Below, one piece after another: positions 45,776 through 55,899 of a DNA stretch of 64,000 nt (its first letter is position 1; every line of letters starts with the position of its first letter). The DNA comes from Pseudoips prasinana (Eukaryota > Arthropoda > Insecta > Lepidoptera > Nolidae): positions 25,084,001 through 25,148,000 of the forward strand of contig OX621247.1 in NCBI GenBank assembly GCA_951640165.1. The letters are read 5' to 3'. Under the pieces are notes generated by a model, which saw only the letters and a list, made by a program, of their open reading frames with translations, searched no databases and was not told the DNA's origin. The position numbers and the translations under genes were made by a program.

Positions 45776-46330
45776 CTCCTTAAATCATTGCAGTCGGCGG
45801 CGGGTATTTGAAGCGGACATACTTCAATAGTATTGTAATATCTTAATATATTAAATACTGGACCAATAACTGGGCTACTCCATGTCAACAGCAACGACGA
45901 AACACCGTAGTGTAAGAACAAGCTTTCCACTTGTCTTAAATCTCGAACATATCTCGAACATATCTCGAACAACAATTGCACATTCACACGGTCTCCGAAG
46001 ATAAGATCCCACCTGTTCACAGAGTGGTCACTTTAATTGCCATGCTCTAGGCGAGACACATGATGAAATATACAACTGCTTCTGCAGCCATATCAGGATA
46101 TTAATTTGTAACTGGAACTTTGCTCCGCCATAGGTCACCCAGCCATCAGCTTATCAAACATAAGTAATGTTTAACAATTACTTTTCAATGAACTCCAACA
46201 AAGTTATTTTAAATCAAAACATTATCAGCTTCAAACACCACCGCCAAAATGATAATTATTTGGTTACTCGTACCTCCAACAATGCGCCGTATAATTCCCA
46301 CTAAAGGAACTCTCAAGTAAAAATCAACAA
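45776..46330 (-). repeat. Large direct duplication, unit 1
   Basis: Shares CAGCAACGACGAAACACCGT, GGTCTCCGAAGATAAGAT, AGAGTGGTCACTTTA and TGCCATGCTCTAGGCGAGAC with unit 2 at an offset of about 695 bp. An 86-codon minus frame (45760-46020) has a partly matching partner in unit 2. I recognise no protein family. It lies downstream, in the minus-strand sense, of the putative promoter at 48 kb. Confidence 0.75.
45940..45971 (+). repeat. 11-bp minisatellite, three units
   Basis: ATCTCGAACAT repeated nearly three times inside unit 1. Unit 2 has only a trace of it. Confidence 0.85.
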
Positions 46331-46499
46331 TTGATTTTTCAAATATCTACTACCTAATATTGTACCTAGATCTACCGAGCCCTATATTCCCTATTATTTA
46401 AAATATAATACTACATGAAAATCTATTAGTACGAACTATTAATTGCTCTAATACCTACCACAATTTCTTCAAACATTTATATAAATTCTCCTTAGTTTA

Positions 46500-47060
46500 T
46501 TATAACCAACAACTCGCATTCGAAACTGACATACTTCGATCATATTACAAATTCTAAATATCACATTAAATACCGAACTAATAACCGGGGTATTCCACGC
46601 CAACAGCAACGACGAAACACCGTAGACATAATCTCCTGATAAATATCTCGAAGAAATCTCCAACAACAATTCGTACATTCACACGGTCTCCGAAGATAAG
46701 ATTCCACCTGTTTCACAGAGTGGTCACTTTAGTTGCCATGCTCTAGGCGAGACACATGAAGAAGTGCACAACTGTTTCCGTAGCCATTATCAGGAAATTA
46801 TTTTATAACTGGAACCTTGCTCCAACATGGATCACCCAGCCATCAGATCATTAAAAATAAGTAATATTCAATAATTACGTTCAAATTAACTCCAAAACTG
46901 ATATAAATCAAAATATTGTCAGCATCAAACACATTACTGCGAAAACGATAATTATTTAGTGTCTGCTCCTACCTACAATAACGCGGCGCCGCACAGTTTT
47001 AAACAAAGGAATTTCTAAATAAGAATTAGCACGTTGATTTTCAAATACCTACATGTCACG
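46500..47060 (-). repeat. Large direct duplication, unit 2
   Basis: Partner of 45776-46330. Homology continues to about 47050 (GATAATTATTT, CCTACCTAATATTGTA words). A 69-codon minus frame at 46469-46678 matches the unit 1 frame in places (YGVSSLLLAW against YGVSSLLLTW, then PVI and VFN). Confidence 0.75.
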
Positions 47061-47295
47061 TCTAGTACGAAGTGATTATTTCCCGATTATCCTACCTAAT
47101 ATTGTAACTGGTCCTACCTAGCCGTAGAATTCACAGTAATTAAAAAGGTTAATACGTGTATGTGACCTAACTTGCCCCTACATCCATAGAATGCTAAATA
47201 AACCGTTCAAACTATTTAACCGTCAAAACGCGCATATTGTCACCATAATATTTGAATATAACACACGTTGGGCGTATTTTCAACAACCAATATGT
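47061..47295. other. Spacer, nothing recognised
   Basis: Short AT-rich sequence between the duplication and the SINE. Confidence 0.5.
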
Positions 47296-47560
47296 TGTAT
47301 AATAATATAATAATATGTTGGTACAACGTCACACAGACCATCCCAGCCCCAAACCAAGCAAAGCCCTTACCACGGGCACCAGGCGCCGACACACACACCC
47401 ATACAGAGAGACAAACCCCCAAACACATAAAAAAACATCCACGACTCGGAAACAAACACTCGCGCCCAACACACAAATACCCGCACCCACCGGGACTCGA
47501 ACCCAGGACCACCAGCCCCGCAGGCAGGAGCACCACCAACCAGGCCACGGCGATCGTCCG
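47296..47560 (-). mobile_element. GC-rich tRNA-derived SINE
   Basis: On the minus strand GTGGCCTGGTTGGTGGTGC (A box) and TGGGTTCGAGTCCCGG (B box) sit at tRNA spacing. A CA/GT-rich body and an (ATT)n tail at 47296-47314 follow. It belongs to neither family A nor B. Its unusual base composition gives long overlapping frames on both strands (47240-47638), none of which should be read as a gene. Confidence 0.7.
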
Positions 47561-47673
47561 ACCACAAAGTATAAATCACACAAAACAACACGTGTTATGA
47601 ATTTCACAGATGTCAAAAGTTCTTCAGTGCAGCATTAGACCATCAGGTGCCTTTTAAATAATATAATAAAAGT
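47561..47673 (-). other. Start of putative first intron
   Basis: Follows the donor-like GTAAGT at 47679-47674 on the minus strand. The intron would continue toward lower coordinates. No acceptor partner is identified. Confidence 0.2.
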
Positions 47674-47679
47674 ACTTAC

Positions 47680-48031
47680 AGGTTTCTTCTCATAAAATAA
47701 AGATTCACCACTCACACTCGACACGAGGTACTTTTACTTTAGAGATTACTTTAAATTTACTCTAATATAAACTGGTGAGTTCTCTCCAATGCAAAATCGC
47801 CCATACCGTCTCCTTATTTACAAAGAGAAAGCACGATCAACTTCGCCTTGAAAAGAACAAACCAATTATCTTCATATGTTAATATTCCGTATTTTCTCGA
47901 AAGAACTCAAAGTATCGACCGGCAGCAAGACAGCCTAACAATCAGAGCCCGTACTCTCTTCACTGTTAAATAAAAACTTCTTCCACGTTCACTGATACAG
48001 CAAAACTATTCTTCAACGATAATCACGAACT
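47680..48031 (-). other. Putative untranslated first exon
   Basis: It begins at the initiator A (48031) and ends before GTAAGT (47679-47674), 352 nt in all. On the minus strand it holds only short frames, for example MKIIGLFFSRRS (12 codons) and MGDFALERTHQFILE (15 codons), as expected of a 5' leader. The donor has a perfect intron side but a weak exon side (CCT). It matches no repeat in the window. What gene it would belong to is unknown. An LTR-like regulatory remnant is the main alternative, though no LTR partner or primer-binding site is seen. Confidence 0.35.
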
Positions 48032-48063
48032 GCCCCGAAGCTCCGAAATGTCTCCTTTATATA
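48031..48063 (-). promoter_or_regulatory. TATA box plus initiator
   Basis: On the minus strand TATATAAAG (48063-48055) lies 32 bases before the A of a GCAGTTCG initiator-like word (48031), the canonical spacing. Both elements and the downstream donor point the same way. Confidence 0.45.
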
Positions 48064-48085
48064 GGCTGCTCGACATTGCGCTAAC

Positions 48086-48584
48086 CTTTTATTTTATTGA
48101 ACAGTGAAGGTAGTTTAACACACGTAACCGACCCTAAATTACAACGTATAACCAAAAACGTCTAAAAATAAAATTGGAAATGTTAAGGTGTAACAAAAAT
48201 TCACGATTATAAATTTCATAATTTGATTTAAAATTTATGGTGAAAACTTAGTATTTAGACGTCAGTTAACTACTTTGTATAATTTAGACACTATTGGAGA
48301 AATTTTATTATTTAACTTTGCCAAATGAATGCTATTGATCTTTAAAAGTACACTATTGTGGAATATAGCTATAATAAAAGTGTCTTTGGTCGTTTTACAT
48401 TTGATTTATCATCAAATTCTACATATTTTTATAATAATGTACCAAAACGATTAATTTAAGTTAATTTGTTTACGCCACACGTCTTCTGATATTACCTTCT
48501 TTATAGTTTTAATCATTTACTAAAAGATATCAGCTCGTAGAAAATAATTTCACTTTCATACAAACTAAATATTAAAATATTCAT
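48086..48584 (-). mobile_element. 499-bp insertion with 16-bp target duplication
   Basis: TCGACATTGCGCTAAC occurs exactly at 48070-48085 and 48585-48600, directly flanking this segment. On the minus strand the insert ends with CAATAAAATAAAAGG, a LINE/SINE-type A-rich tail. A 16-bp duplication fits target-primed reverse transcription. The body is AT-rich with no tRNA boxes or frame. The insertion lies 23 bp upstream of the TATA box. Confidence 0.6.
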
Positions 48585-48600
48585 TCGACATTGCGCTAAC

Positions 48601-48689
48601 AGTGTGCTATATATACTACATATACCTATATATATATACAATATGAACCCATAAAAAAATACCCACTTCTCTAAATTTATTAAAACCTA
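48601..48689. other. AT-rich pre-insertion flank
   Basis: Alternating TA-rich sequence (TATATATACTACATATACC). Nothing else. Confidence 0.5.
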
Positions 48690-49190
48690 AACTGAAGTTC
48701 TACGAGGAACCATAATTAATTCGTGACTTTTACTATATATAAATAAATAAATAGAGTTTTTATTAGAATAAGATTATTTCTTTGCGTTATAAATCGGCAA
48801 ACGTTTGTCGTCAGGACTAGCGACATCTATTGATTTTCTTCAAGACTATTTCATAAATTAAAATACTAACGACTATTAGTTCCTAATGATTACAGAGATG
48901 GAGTTACAAATGTTTGAGAGTTCCTACTCATGAATAAACGATAGATTATAAAATCAAAGCGAGCAATAAGGTGGAAATAAATAAAATGAATGAAACTTTA
49001 TTATAACATAAACAGAAGTTCTACTAGTAACGACTCGGGCGCATTGTTTGGCGTTATGATATTCTCTTATTAGTTCCTAATAATTCCAAAGATGGAGTTA
49101 TTTTAAACAAATGTTTGGGAATTTTGCTCAGGGATGAAAAGATAAATAAGATCAAAGCGAGCAATAAAGTGGAAATAAATAAAATGATTT
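48690..49190 (+). repeat. Tandem duplication with one expanded unit
   Basis: AGTTCCTAATGATT/AGTTCCTAATAATT, AGATGGAGTTA, ACAAATGTTTG and TCAAAGCGAGCAATAA with GGTGGAAATAAATAAAATGA recur 194 bp apart. The preceding GAAGTTCTAC words are 322 bp apart, so unit 1 carries about 128 extra bases. Confidence 0.7.
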
Positions 49191-49397
49191 TAATCCTACT
49201 ATAAGTAACGTGACATGACCCATGTTTAGTTACAACCGATAGGATAAGAAGCTTTTTTGCATAACTTTTGTATAGGGCTAATTCTGTCTGTAATGAAATA
49301 TTTATACTTAATAAAACCTATAGAATAAAAAATATAACTATCAAATCGTTTCCCAAAAACCGAGAAAGTATGCGTTTTTTCGGTCTACACACGTACA

Positions 49398-49470
49398 AAA
49401 TAAAGCGTTCAGTCTAATTCATGACTGATGAGGACTTCATCACTCATGAATGATACTGAACGCTTTATTT
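49398..49470. repeat. Fold-back with interrupted arms
   Basis: AAATAAAGCGTTCAGT pairs with ACTGAACGCTTTATTT, and an inner TTCATGA/TCATGAA pair continues the stem. Confidence 0.65.
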
Positions 49471-49939
49471 TTTTAAGGATGTTGTCAACATGCTAAAGTA
49501 TCAAGCCGCTTTACTTCAGCTACGCTCATGAGATATATCGCCCTTCGCCACTGATTGTTGTAATGGCTTTTTGGTATTTACTTATTATGGAAAACCATCT
49601 TGTTGTGTCATTGCTGTTTCTTACAATAAAGATAGATTTGCTATAAGTGCACATACGAGTATTAAACACTTAGTTAAAAATAATTATTGTGAGTCTTGAA
49701 GTTTCCAAATTATTTTTTTTATACAAAAAGTTCAATATGTCGTGTTCCATTTATTACACACATGGCTTACACCTTTCAACAAGCAATTACCATATCAAAT
49801 CCTTCATTAAATCAAACACAAACACAAAAAACAAACGCAAACCAAATCGAGCGCAAACAATTTAAGCACACACAACCTGTGTGTTCTACATTAAACACAC
49901 ACATACATACGTAGAGGACATTAGTATTAGTGAGATTCG
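49471..49939. other. Nothing recognised
   Basis: The 72-codon frame 49696-49914 is low complexity (ACACA-rich) and not convincing. Confidence 0.45.
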
Positions 49940-50110
49940 GCCTTTCAAAGGCCCCTTAGATCGAGGGGGCACGTTTGGGGTAAGATTGAGCGTGGGTGGG
50001 TGCGGGGGAGGGGAAAATTCCAAGATGGCGCGCTTGCCGGCCATAAGGGTAAAATAGGAGCCTCTATATATTTATGTGGAGTTTATACTTGTATTGGTCA
50101 GGCGGCCTCC
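49940..50110. promoter_or_regulatory. GC-rich block with Rel-like and Pho-like sites
   Basis: GGGAAAATTCC (50011-50021) fits a Dorsal/Rel kappa-B site. AAGATGGC (50022-50029) fits the Pleiohomeotic/YY1 word read on the other strand. The surrounding GGGTGGGTGCGGGGGAGGG run and a TATATATTTATG word give it enhancer- or promoter-like composition. Function is inference. Confidence 0.25.
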
Positions 50111-50324
50111 TGGATTTGATATCGATTTTCGGTTATTCATGTTGCGGCTTTCAAGTGCTCGGGGAGATTTCGTTTTGAGGTCGTTGCTTGAATGTTTTAT
50201 TGTTTTAAGCCGAAGTGGGTACTTTTGAATAAATGGGTTTGTTAAACTTTTATACTTAGTAGAAAAATAATGGCCGTGTTTTTGATCACTCAGGACCACG
50301 TGGTGTATTAACGGACAACACGAC

Positions 50325-50525
50325 GTGTGGTGCAGTGGTCAAGTTGGTCGCTTCTATAATAGCTCGGCGTTTTCTTGTTTTAGGTTCGATACCCTCGTAG
50401 GTACTAATTGTATGGCCGTAAATGGTTGTTCTGAGTCTGCCTGTGCTTTGTGTCCATTAATTTCATCTTTGTAAAATTTCCGCGATACAAGGATTTCTTT
50501 TCAAAGAGCGTTGTCAACTAATAGA
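50325..50525 (+). mobile_element. tRNA-derived SINE (family B)
   Basis: GTGGTGCAGTGGTCAAG (A box), GGTTCGATACCC (B box), TGGTTGTTCTGAGTCTGCC, TTCCGCGATACAAGG and a GTTGTC end with an A-rich tail match 41357-41561. Confidence 0.75.
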
Positions 50526-50551
50526 AAAATAAATCATATAACACTTAGGTA

Positions 50552-50704
50552 CAGACGTCAGCACATCAAGCTACCCCAATCAGTCAAATTTCCCCATTTG
50601 AAAGTGAACTTTATCACATAAGCATAAGCTTATGTGATAAAGTTGAAACTCTGTAAAATAAAAAATTTTACAGATTGGGGTAGCTGGATGTGCTGGCGTC
50701 TGTA
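50552..50704. mobile_element. TA-flanked MITE, copy 5
   Basis: CAGACGTCAGCACATCAAGC at the left and GATGTGCTGGCGTCTG at the right, TA on both sides. The core contains an additional palindrome (TTATCACATAAGC/GCTTATGTGATAA) that makes it fold more completely than the others. Confidence 0.8.
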
Positions 50705-50843
50705 CTAGTTCCATGTTAGATAAGCCATTTGATTTTCAGTGGCTAGAAGTTGGATGTCACTTTGTTAGTAATTTAAATGTCACGGCACAGATAAATAAAA
50801 TTTAATTATTACATATAAATGTCATAGAAAATCATAAAAATTC

Positions 50844-50905
50844 GGACCAGATAGTATTAATATACCATCCTTTTGGACTGGATCCATTAACATACTATCT
50901 GGTCC
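50844..50905. repeat. Hairpin with 14-bp perfect arms
   Basis: GGACCAGATAGTAT and ATACTATCTGGTCC flank a 34-nt centre. Probably a small fold-back element. Confidence 0.65.
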
Positions 50906-50970
50906 AAAATTCAATGTCTGGTAGAAGCGTCAAACAAACCGACACAATTCTTTAAACAGTTAAGTTTAAC

Positions 50971-51048
50971 ATTGTTTCGAGTGGTTTATAGGCATCATAT
51001 GCGTTCATCAAGTGTATTACACTTGATGAACACATATGATGAAACAAT
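50971..51048. repeat. Near-perfect palindrome
   Basis: Arms 50993-51016 and 51018-51041 match at 23 of 24 positions around a single base. An outer ATTGTTTC/GAAACAAT pair encloses it. Confidence 0.75.
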
Positions 51049-52366
51049 TGATGAATGTTAAAAATTCCATATCTAAAAATCATTTAATATAAAAATATCG
51101 TAGTAAGAGAAGACAATTACTTACAACAGTTAGTTAGACCACTATTATACATAGTTACTTAATATATCTAGAAATGGTAAAGACTAATAAATCATAGTTT
51201 AAAGATTATTTGAATTAAAACACTGTTAAATAGATCAGTATCAATACTTTCCCGAGAGCGGCTTTTTTCTTTATATTTTCTAATACTCAAGAGATATCGC
51301 GACGAATAATGATTTAAAACACTTCATTCATTACCCAAATAACCTAAAATTGCCAATAAGTTTACAAACCAATAGAAGTGTACTAGAATGAACAAAATTA
51401 AAGAATCGAACGCGGTTAGCCATTTCCCAGCAAATGAAATGCCTATAAAAAGTTAGAGATCTCATTATCAAATACTGTGAGTTTTTCCAGTACGAAGAAA
51501 GTTGCGGAAAAGTTAGAAAATAATTTTATTTCGTCGAGTTTGAGATAACATTTTTCGTATTTATTGGGTTATCAAGAATGTAAGGATGTGTTTGTATTTT
51601 CTGTTATGACTTGACAAAATTTATATGATTCTTTAAATATTTTGATACAAATATAAAATAAGTTTATTATAAATAGTGTTTGTATACCTTATTACTATTT
51701 AAAAATTGGTAAAGAGCGTGCTGGATATTAAGGTTCCTTACATTTGACATTTAGCGAAAACACATGAAAGAATATATGCTTTTATGTAACTACAACAGAT
51801 TACCAACAAAATTATAACTCCCTTTATGGTTCTAAAGCATAAAAGCTCGACTACTAGTAGTAATAAAAGGCTTGATGTGATTCAAATTCAAGAATGAATT
51901 CTAGAAGAAATATTGTCTACTACAATGGATTAAGATAATAATTTAAATTCATATCGGCACGATATCCGAGAGTAATCCGTAGCACAACAAGCCTTTTATT
52001 ACTTATGTTTTGCTACGGCTTACGGTAAACAAACGGGGGTACGGAGACTACGCATTGCTACGGCAGGACCTACTATCTTGTACTACGCCTTAATAATTAT
52101 AAAACTACGTAGTATCATAGGATACAAAATCGTTAGAGATAGTGGTGTATCTGATGTACAAGGAAGCCTGACATCTGAATAGTAATATCTGAACTAACAA
52201 ATAATATAACAAAAACTACATAAAAAAAAAAAGTTTATTTTGCGTAATGTTGTGATGTTTTTTCCTTAGAGCTTTATCATTTAACTATTATTACATACAT
52301 ACATATACTTTTTTAATTTAATTTAATTATATTATTTTTGTATATAAAATTATGTTATATAAGTAA
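51049..52366. other. Nothing recognised
   Basis: AT-rich, no frame of 60 codons, no repeat partner. Confidence 0.45.
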
Positions 52367-52637
52367 CTAGCGGCCCGGTTCGTGCTTCGCTACGTATAAG
52401 GCATAGTAATAAAAAAAACGATTATTAAGTTCATTTACTCAACAAAAAAAATATTGTAAATTGCTAAAAGATGTTGATTGTACACTTTTTCAAGACTTTT
52501 TTTAAATTTTCCCTACGTACAAACCTTCCCTGGACTTCCACGAATAATTCAAGACCAAAATTAGCCAAATCGGTAAAGGCGTTGTTGAGTTATAACATTA
52601 CAACGAAAAGTGGCATTGAATTTTATATATATATAGA
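52367..52637 (-). mobile_element. Non-autonomous Helitron
   Basis: On the minus strand it begins TC (52637-52636), ends CCGGGCCGCTAG (52367), and lies between A and T. About 150 bp differs from 21298-21536 at only a few positions, so the two derive from a recently active source. Confidence 0.85.
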
Positions 52638-52799
52638 TTATTAAATTTATTAGTTATTTATGTTTTCTAGTTCTAATAAACAGTAAAAATATAACAATAT
52701 TACTAATATTATAAATGTAAACGCTTTTAATGTTTCTTACTTAATAATGTAAAAATGGGCTAACGAATTTGGATAACATTTAGCAAATGGGTAACGTGT

Positions 52800-52977
52800 A
52801 ACCTTTTTAAAAAAAATTACAATCTCCGTATTAAGTGAATCCTTGGGTCGCGGGGTAATTAACAAACATATAATTGACCGACTTTAAGCACACTCATAAT
52901 ACTTATAGTTGTCCTGTGCGGGAATCGAACCCGGCACACGACGTGGTAAGGTAACTGTCTTAACCAATCACAATAAT
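52800..52977 (-). mobile_element. tRNA-derived SINE (family B)
   Basis: Minus strand: GTTAAGACAGTTACC, GCCGGGTTCGATTCCCGC (intact B box), ACAACTATAAGTATTATGAG, TTACCCCGCGACCCAAGG and an A/T-rich end. Orientation is opposite to the 50325 copy. Confidence 0.7.
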
Positions 52978-53060
52978 TAACACGTATGTTACTTTGTAAC
53001 GTACAGGTGTTCCATATATATAACTATAGCTATAGTTATAACTAATGCAAACAAGTGATA

Positions 53061-53149
53061 TTGTCCTAGAGTTCATATCCCATAGGAACATAATATCAGA
53101 CTTTCTTACATGAGGTTCCTGTGGGATTATTAAAAAGTGAACTACAGGA
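53061..53149. repeat. Imperfect TIR element
   Basis: Outer GTCCTAGAGTTCA/TGAACTACAGGAC and inner ATCCCATAGGAAC/GTTCCTGTGGGAT pairs are nested in the same order. Confidence 0.55.
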
Positions 53150-53224
53150 CCTATATACCTGAAACTGAACGGTACTTGAAATTTGTTAAAGATATGTTGT
53201 TCTATAGTATGGATTTTATTCCCG

Positions 53225-53415
53225 GACTAATGTCCCATATTCATGCGGGTTGGCAGACTTCACACGCCACCAAAACATTTTTGGAGAACCCAGGCAGTTA
53301 GTTTTAATCACAATGTTTTCCTTCGGTGTTTTAAGTACGATATAATTAATTTCTCATACGCACTTGAACTCAAAAGTCAGTGGTACGCGCCTTGGTTTCA
53401 ACTCAAGACCACTGC
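53225..53415 (-). mobile_element. SINE-like repeat (GCGGGTTGGCAGACTTCACA type)
   Basis: Contains ATGCGGGTTGGCAGACTTC, CACAATGTTTTCCTTC and CTTGAACTCAAAAGTCAGTG. I remember this block order as a common lepidopteran SINE read from its 3' end. The tRNA-like head is not recognisable at the right. The 74-codon plus frame is part of the repeat. Confidence 0.5.
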
Positions 53416-53500
53416 GTCCATAGTAGTTGTTATACCGTGTGATTGTGGACGCGATCCTAAAGTCTAGATCTAGTGTTATATAAAGTGACTCTGGTGAATT

Positions 53501-53760
53501 GGACAGGCCTGTTGGCGTGGTTGGCAAATGCTTGCTTTTCACGCCGGAAGTCGTAAGTTCAATTCCCACACAAGACAGATATGCGTGTACATGAACATGT
53601 CTGTTTGTCCTGAGTCTGGGTATAATTATTTATTTAAGCATGTGTTTACAAAAGAAAAGTAGTATATGTAGTATAACATTTATCTGGTTTCCATAGTACA
53701 AGGTCTGCTTAGTTTGAGATCAGGTGGCCTTGAGTAAATAATGTCCCAAGATATTATTAA
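53501..53760 (+). mobile_element. tRNA-derived SINE (family A)
   Basis: Head GGACAGGCCTGTTGGCGTGG, B box AAGTTCAATTCCC, full body and AATGTCCCAAGATATTA. Well preserved. Confidence 0.8.
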
Positions 53761-53768
53761 TTGTAATA

Positions 53769-53803
53769 TAATAATAATATCCTGGGACATTATTTACACA
53801 CGG
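53769..53803 (-). repeat. Inverted scrap of SINE family A tail
   Basis: The complement of AATGTCCCAGGATATTAT, here preceded by GTGTGTAA, lies 8 bp after the SINE end in the opposite direction. Confidence 0.65.
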
Positions 53804-55899
53804 TTATTTATGCATTATTGCTAGAATAATCTGTACTAGTTTTTATATTCACTACAAAATCTCCAAGACAAATCTTACTTTCCCCTTTTCTCAATATAAT
53901 TTAAACTCACTCAACTCGGCCTCCATTTTGGAATAGCCTCCGTCCATTAGGGCCATCACAATACATAATTCAATAAACCTACATACAACGAAGTACCTAA
54001 CTTTAAGCCGGGTCCATCCGGGGAAGGGTTCCACTAGGTGTCATAAATTACAACCCTGTTTATCGGGTAGGGAGGCAGGAGGGTCGCCCTCCCGTGGTTT
54101 TACAGTTTATCGTCCCTCCGTATGGGCCCTTCTAAGGGCGAAGGGTAGTGAATTACAGAACTGTTACTCAGCGGAATGTACCCTCAGAAAGTTTGGAAAA
54201 AAAAGACTCTTAAGACTGTCCATTGTGTAGTACCTATTTTCTGTTCTGAAATGTAAATGCAATGGAATATATCTTTTTTCTTTTGCAGTTAAGTTTTATG
54301 TTTATTACACTGGATTATGATATGTGTTGGTATTTATGTGTATATAAGTTACTTGTATAGATTTTAATATTTAAATATTATTATGATTGAACTCCCGTAA
54401 ATGAATCAGACAGTGATACAGTAAAATGTACTTTACTTCTGTCAACTTGTAGGCAGTATTTAATTGTTTATAACCCTTCTCTCGTTCTTTGTAAGGTGTT
54501 ATTGTTGGCAGCGCAGTCATTCGACAAGTTCCAACGAACACCAGTTTTAATACAAGAGCTTAACCGTAAAACACAGCTTTAAATTTCTGAGGTTTTGAAA
54601 AGTAAACAGATAATTATGAAACCAATCTAGAACATCCTAATGAAATTAGCTTTGAATTTTTTAAATAGTCACTGTGTCAATCGTTTGCAAATCCAGTTTG
54701 TCTTTGTATGAGTTTTATATATTTCACATTGAAAAGAAATGTATATAGGTATGTAGGCATATTACCCAAGAATAGAAAATAAAGATTCGAGTAGCAAAAA
54801 GTTTTCTACATAAATCTTCTTAATAAACGTACTAAAAGAAATAAACATAACTATTTTTACAATCCTTATTGAGTGTTATATTTTTCATCAGTAAGTCTAC
54901 AAAACATATAACGATGCCACCGAAAATGTTAAAGCACAACAAACGTCTTACCTACATAAAATCACTTATAAACACAATTTCCCTTGGGTAGATTTTTTGT
55001 GCCGTAAAAGTTGCAAAAGTATCAAGTTTGTTCAGTCGTTCTCGTTGCGCCTTCCATACGCGCGGTCAAGCGGATTTCGAGTCACAGAATGATGACTTGA
55101 ATAGAAGGGACAAAAAAAATGGTGGAATGGATTTTTTTTGGAGTGGTTATAATAAAATTTGTATATCATATACTGTTGACTAAATAATTAGTATAATTAG
55201 TTTAACCGGTAATATACAAAATAGTTAATAAATAATATCGAAAGTAGGTTGGTAAGAGAAACTGCAAGTGCCTAGACGATTCGTTGCATAAATAGAGCTA
55301 AAAGATATTTAGTTTAATATTATAAAGTAAACTAAATTGATTTATATCGATAATGTTTGTGAACAATAACTATTAACTACTATACTACTAATTATTTTAT
55401 CCTACTAAATAACTGAATGGGAGAGCATAGCCTGCTCTCCTAAAAATATATATTTTGTAAAGCTTTATTTTCCAATTTACCAAAAGAAATTGATAAAACT
55501 GTGTTCTCTATAGTAAAATCATTAACACATTTTTTAACCTGAGTAGCAACACCTTTTTTTTTGTGTACGCTTTAGTACGGTGCCTTTAAATGTAACCTTT
55601 TGATAATAATAAATTTAAATTTATCCACTTTTGTGCACCTACTCATATAATGGTCCTATTCTTTTCCAGTCTATCGGCTTGCAGTTCATATAATAATGTC
55701 ACGAGAAAAGTGCCACCATAAATACCCAGTACATAAATAAACAAGAAAAACAAACAACTTTTCGGTGCTATAACCGAAAACTTCAGTAGTTAAACATTGG
55801 AACAACGCCATAGCGATACCCAAATGACTCACATACATAACATAAACAAGCCCAGACAAACATATTGTCGCACAAAGCACATAATACAACGGTAACAAT
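53804..55899. other. Mostly unassigned
   Basis: A GC-rich patch at 54005-54150 (GGTCCATCCGGGGAAGGG; GGGTCGCCCTCCCG) is unique here. The 70-codon minus frame at 55686-55898 is hydrophobic but motif-free. Confidence 0.4.

Noticed and set aside
45760..47060. The 0.7-kb duplication as a pair of LTRs
   Set aside because: No TG...CA ends, no internal retroviral-type coding region, no primer-binding site; the units are almost adjacent.
47240..47638. Several overlapping frames of 70-110 codons on both strands
   Set aside because: They fall on a GC-rich tRNA-derived SINE with clear A and B boxes and a tail; low stop density explains them.
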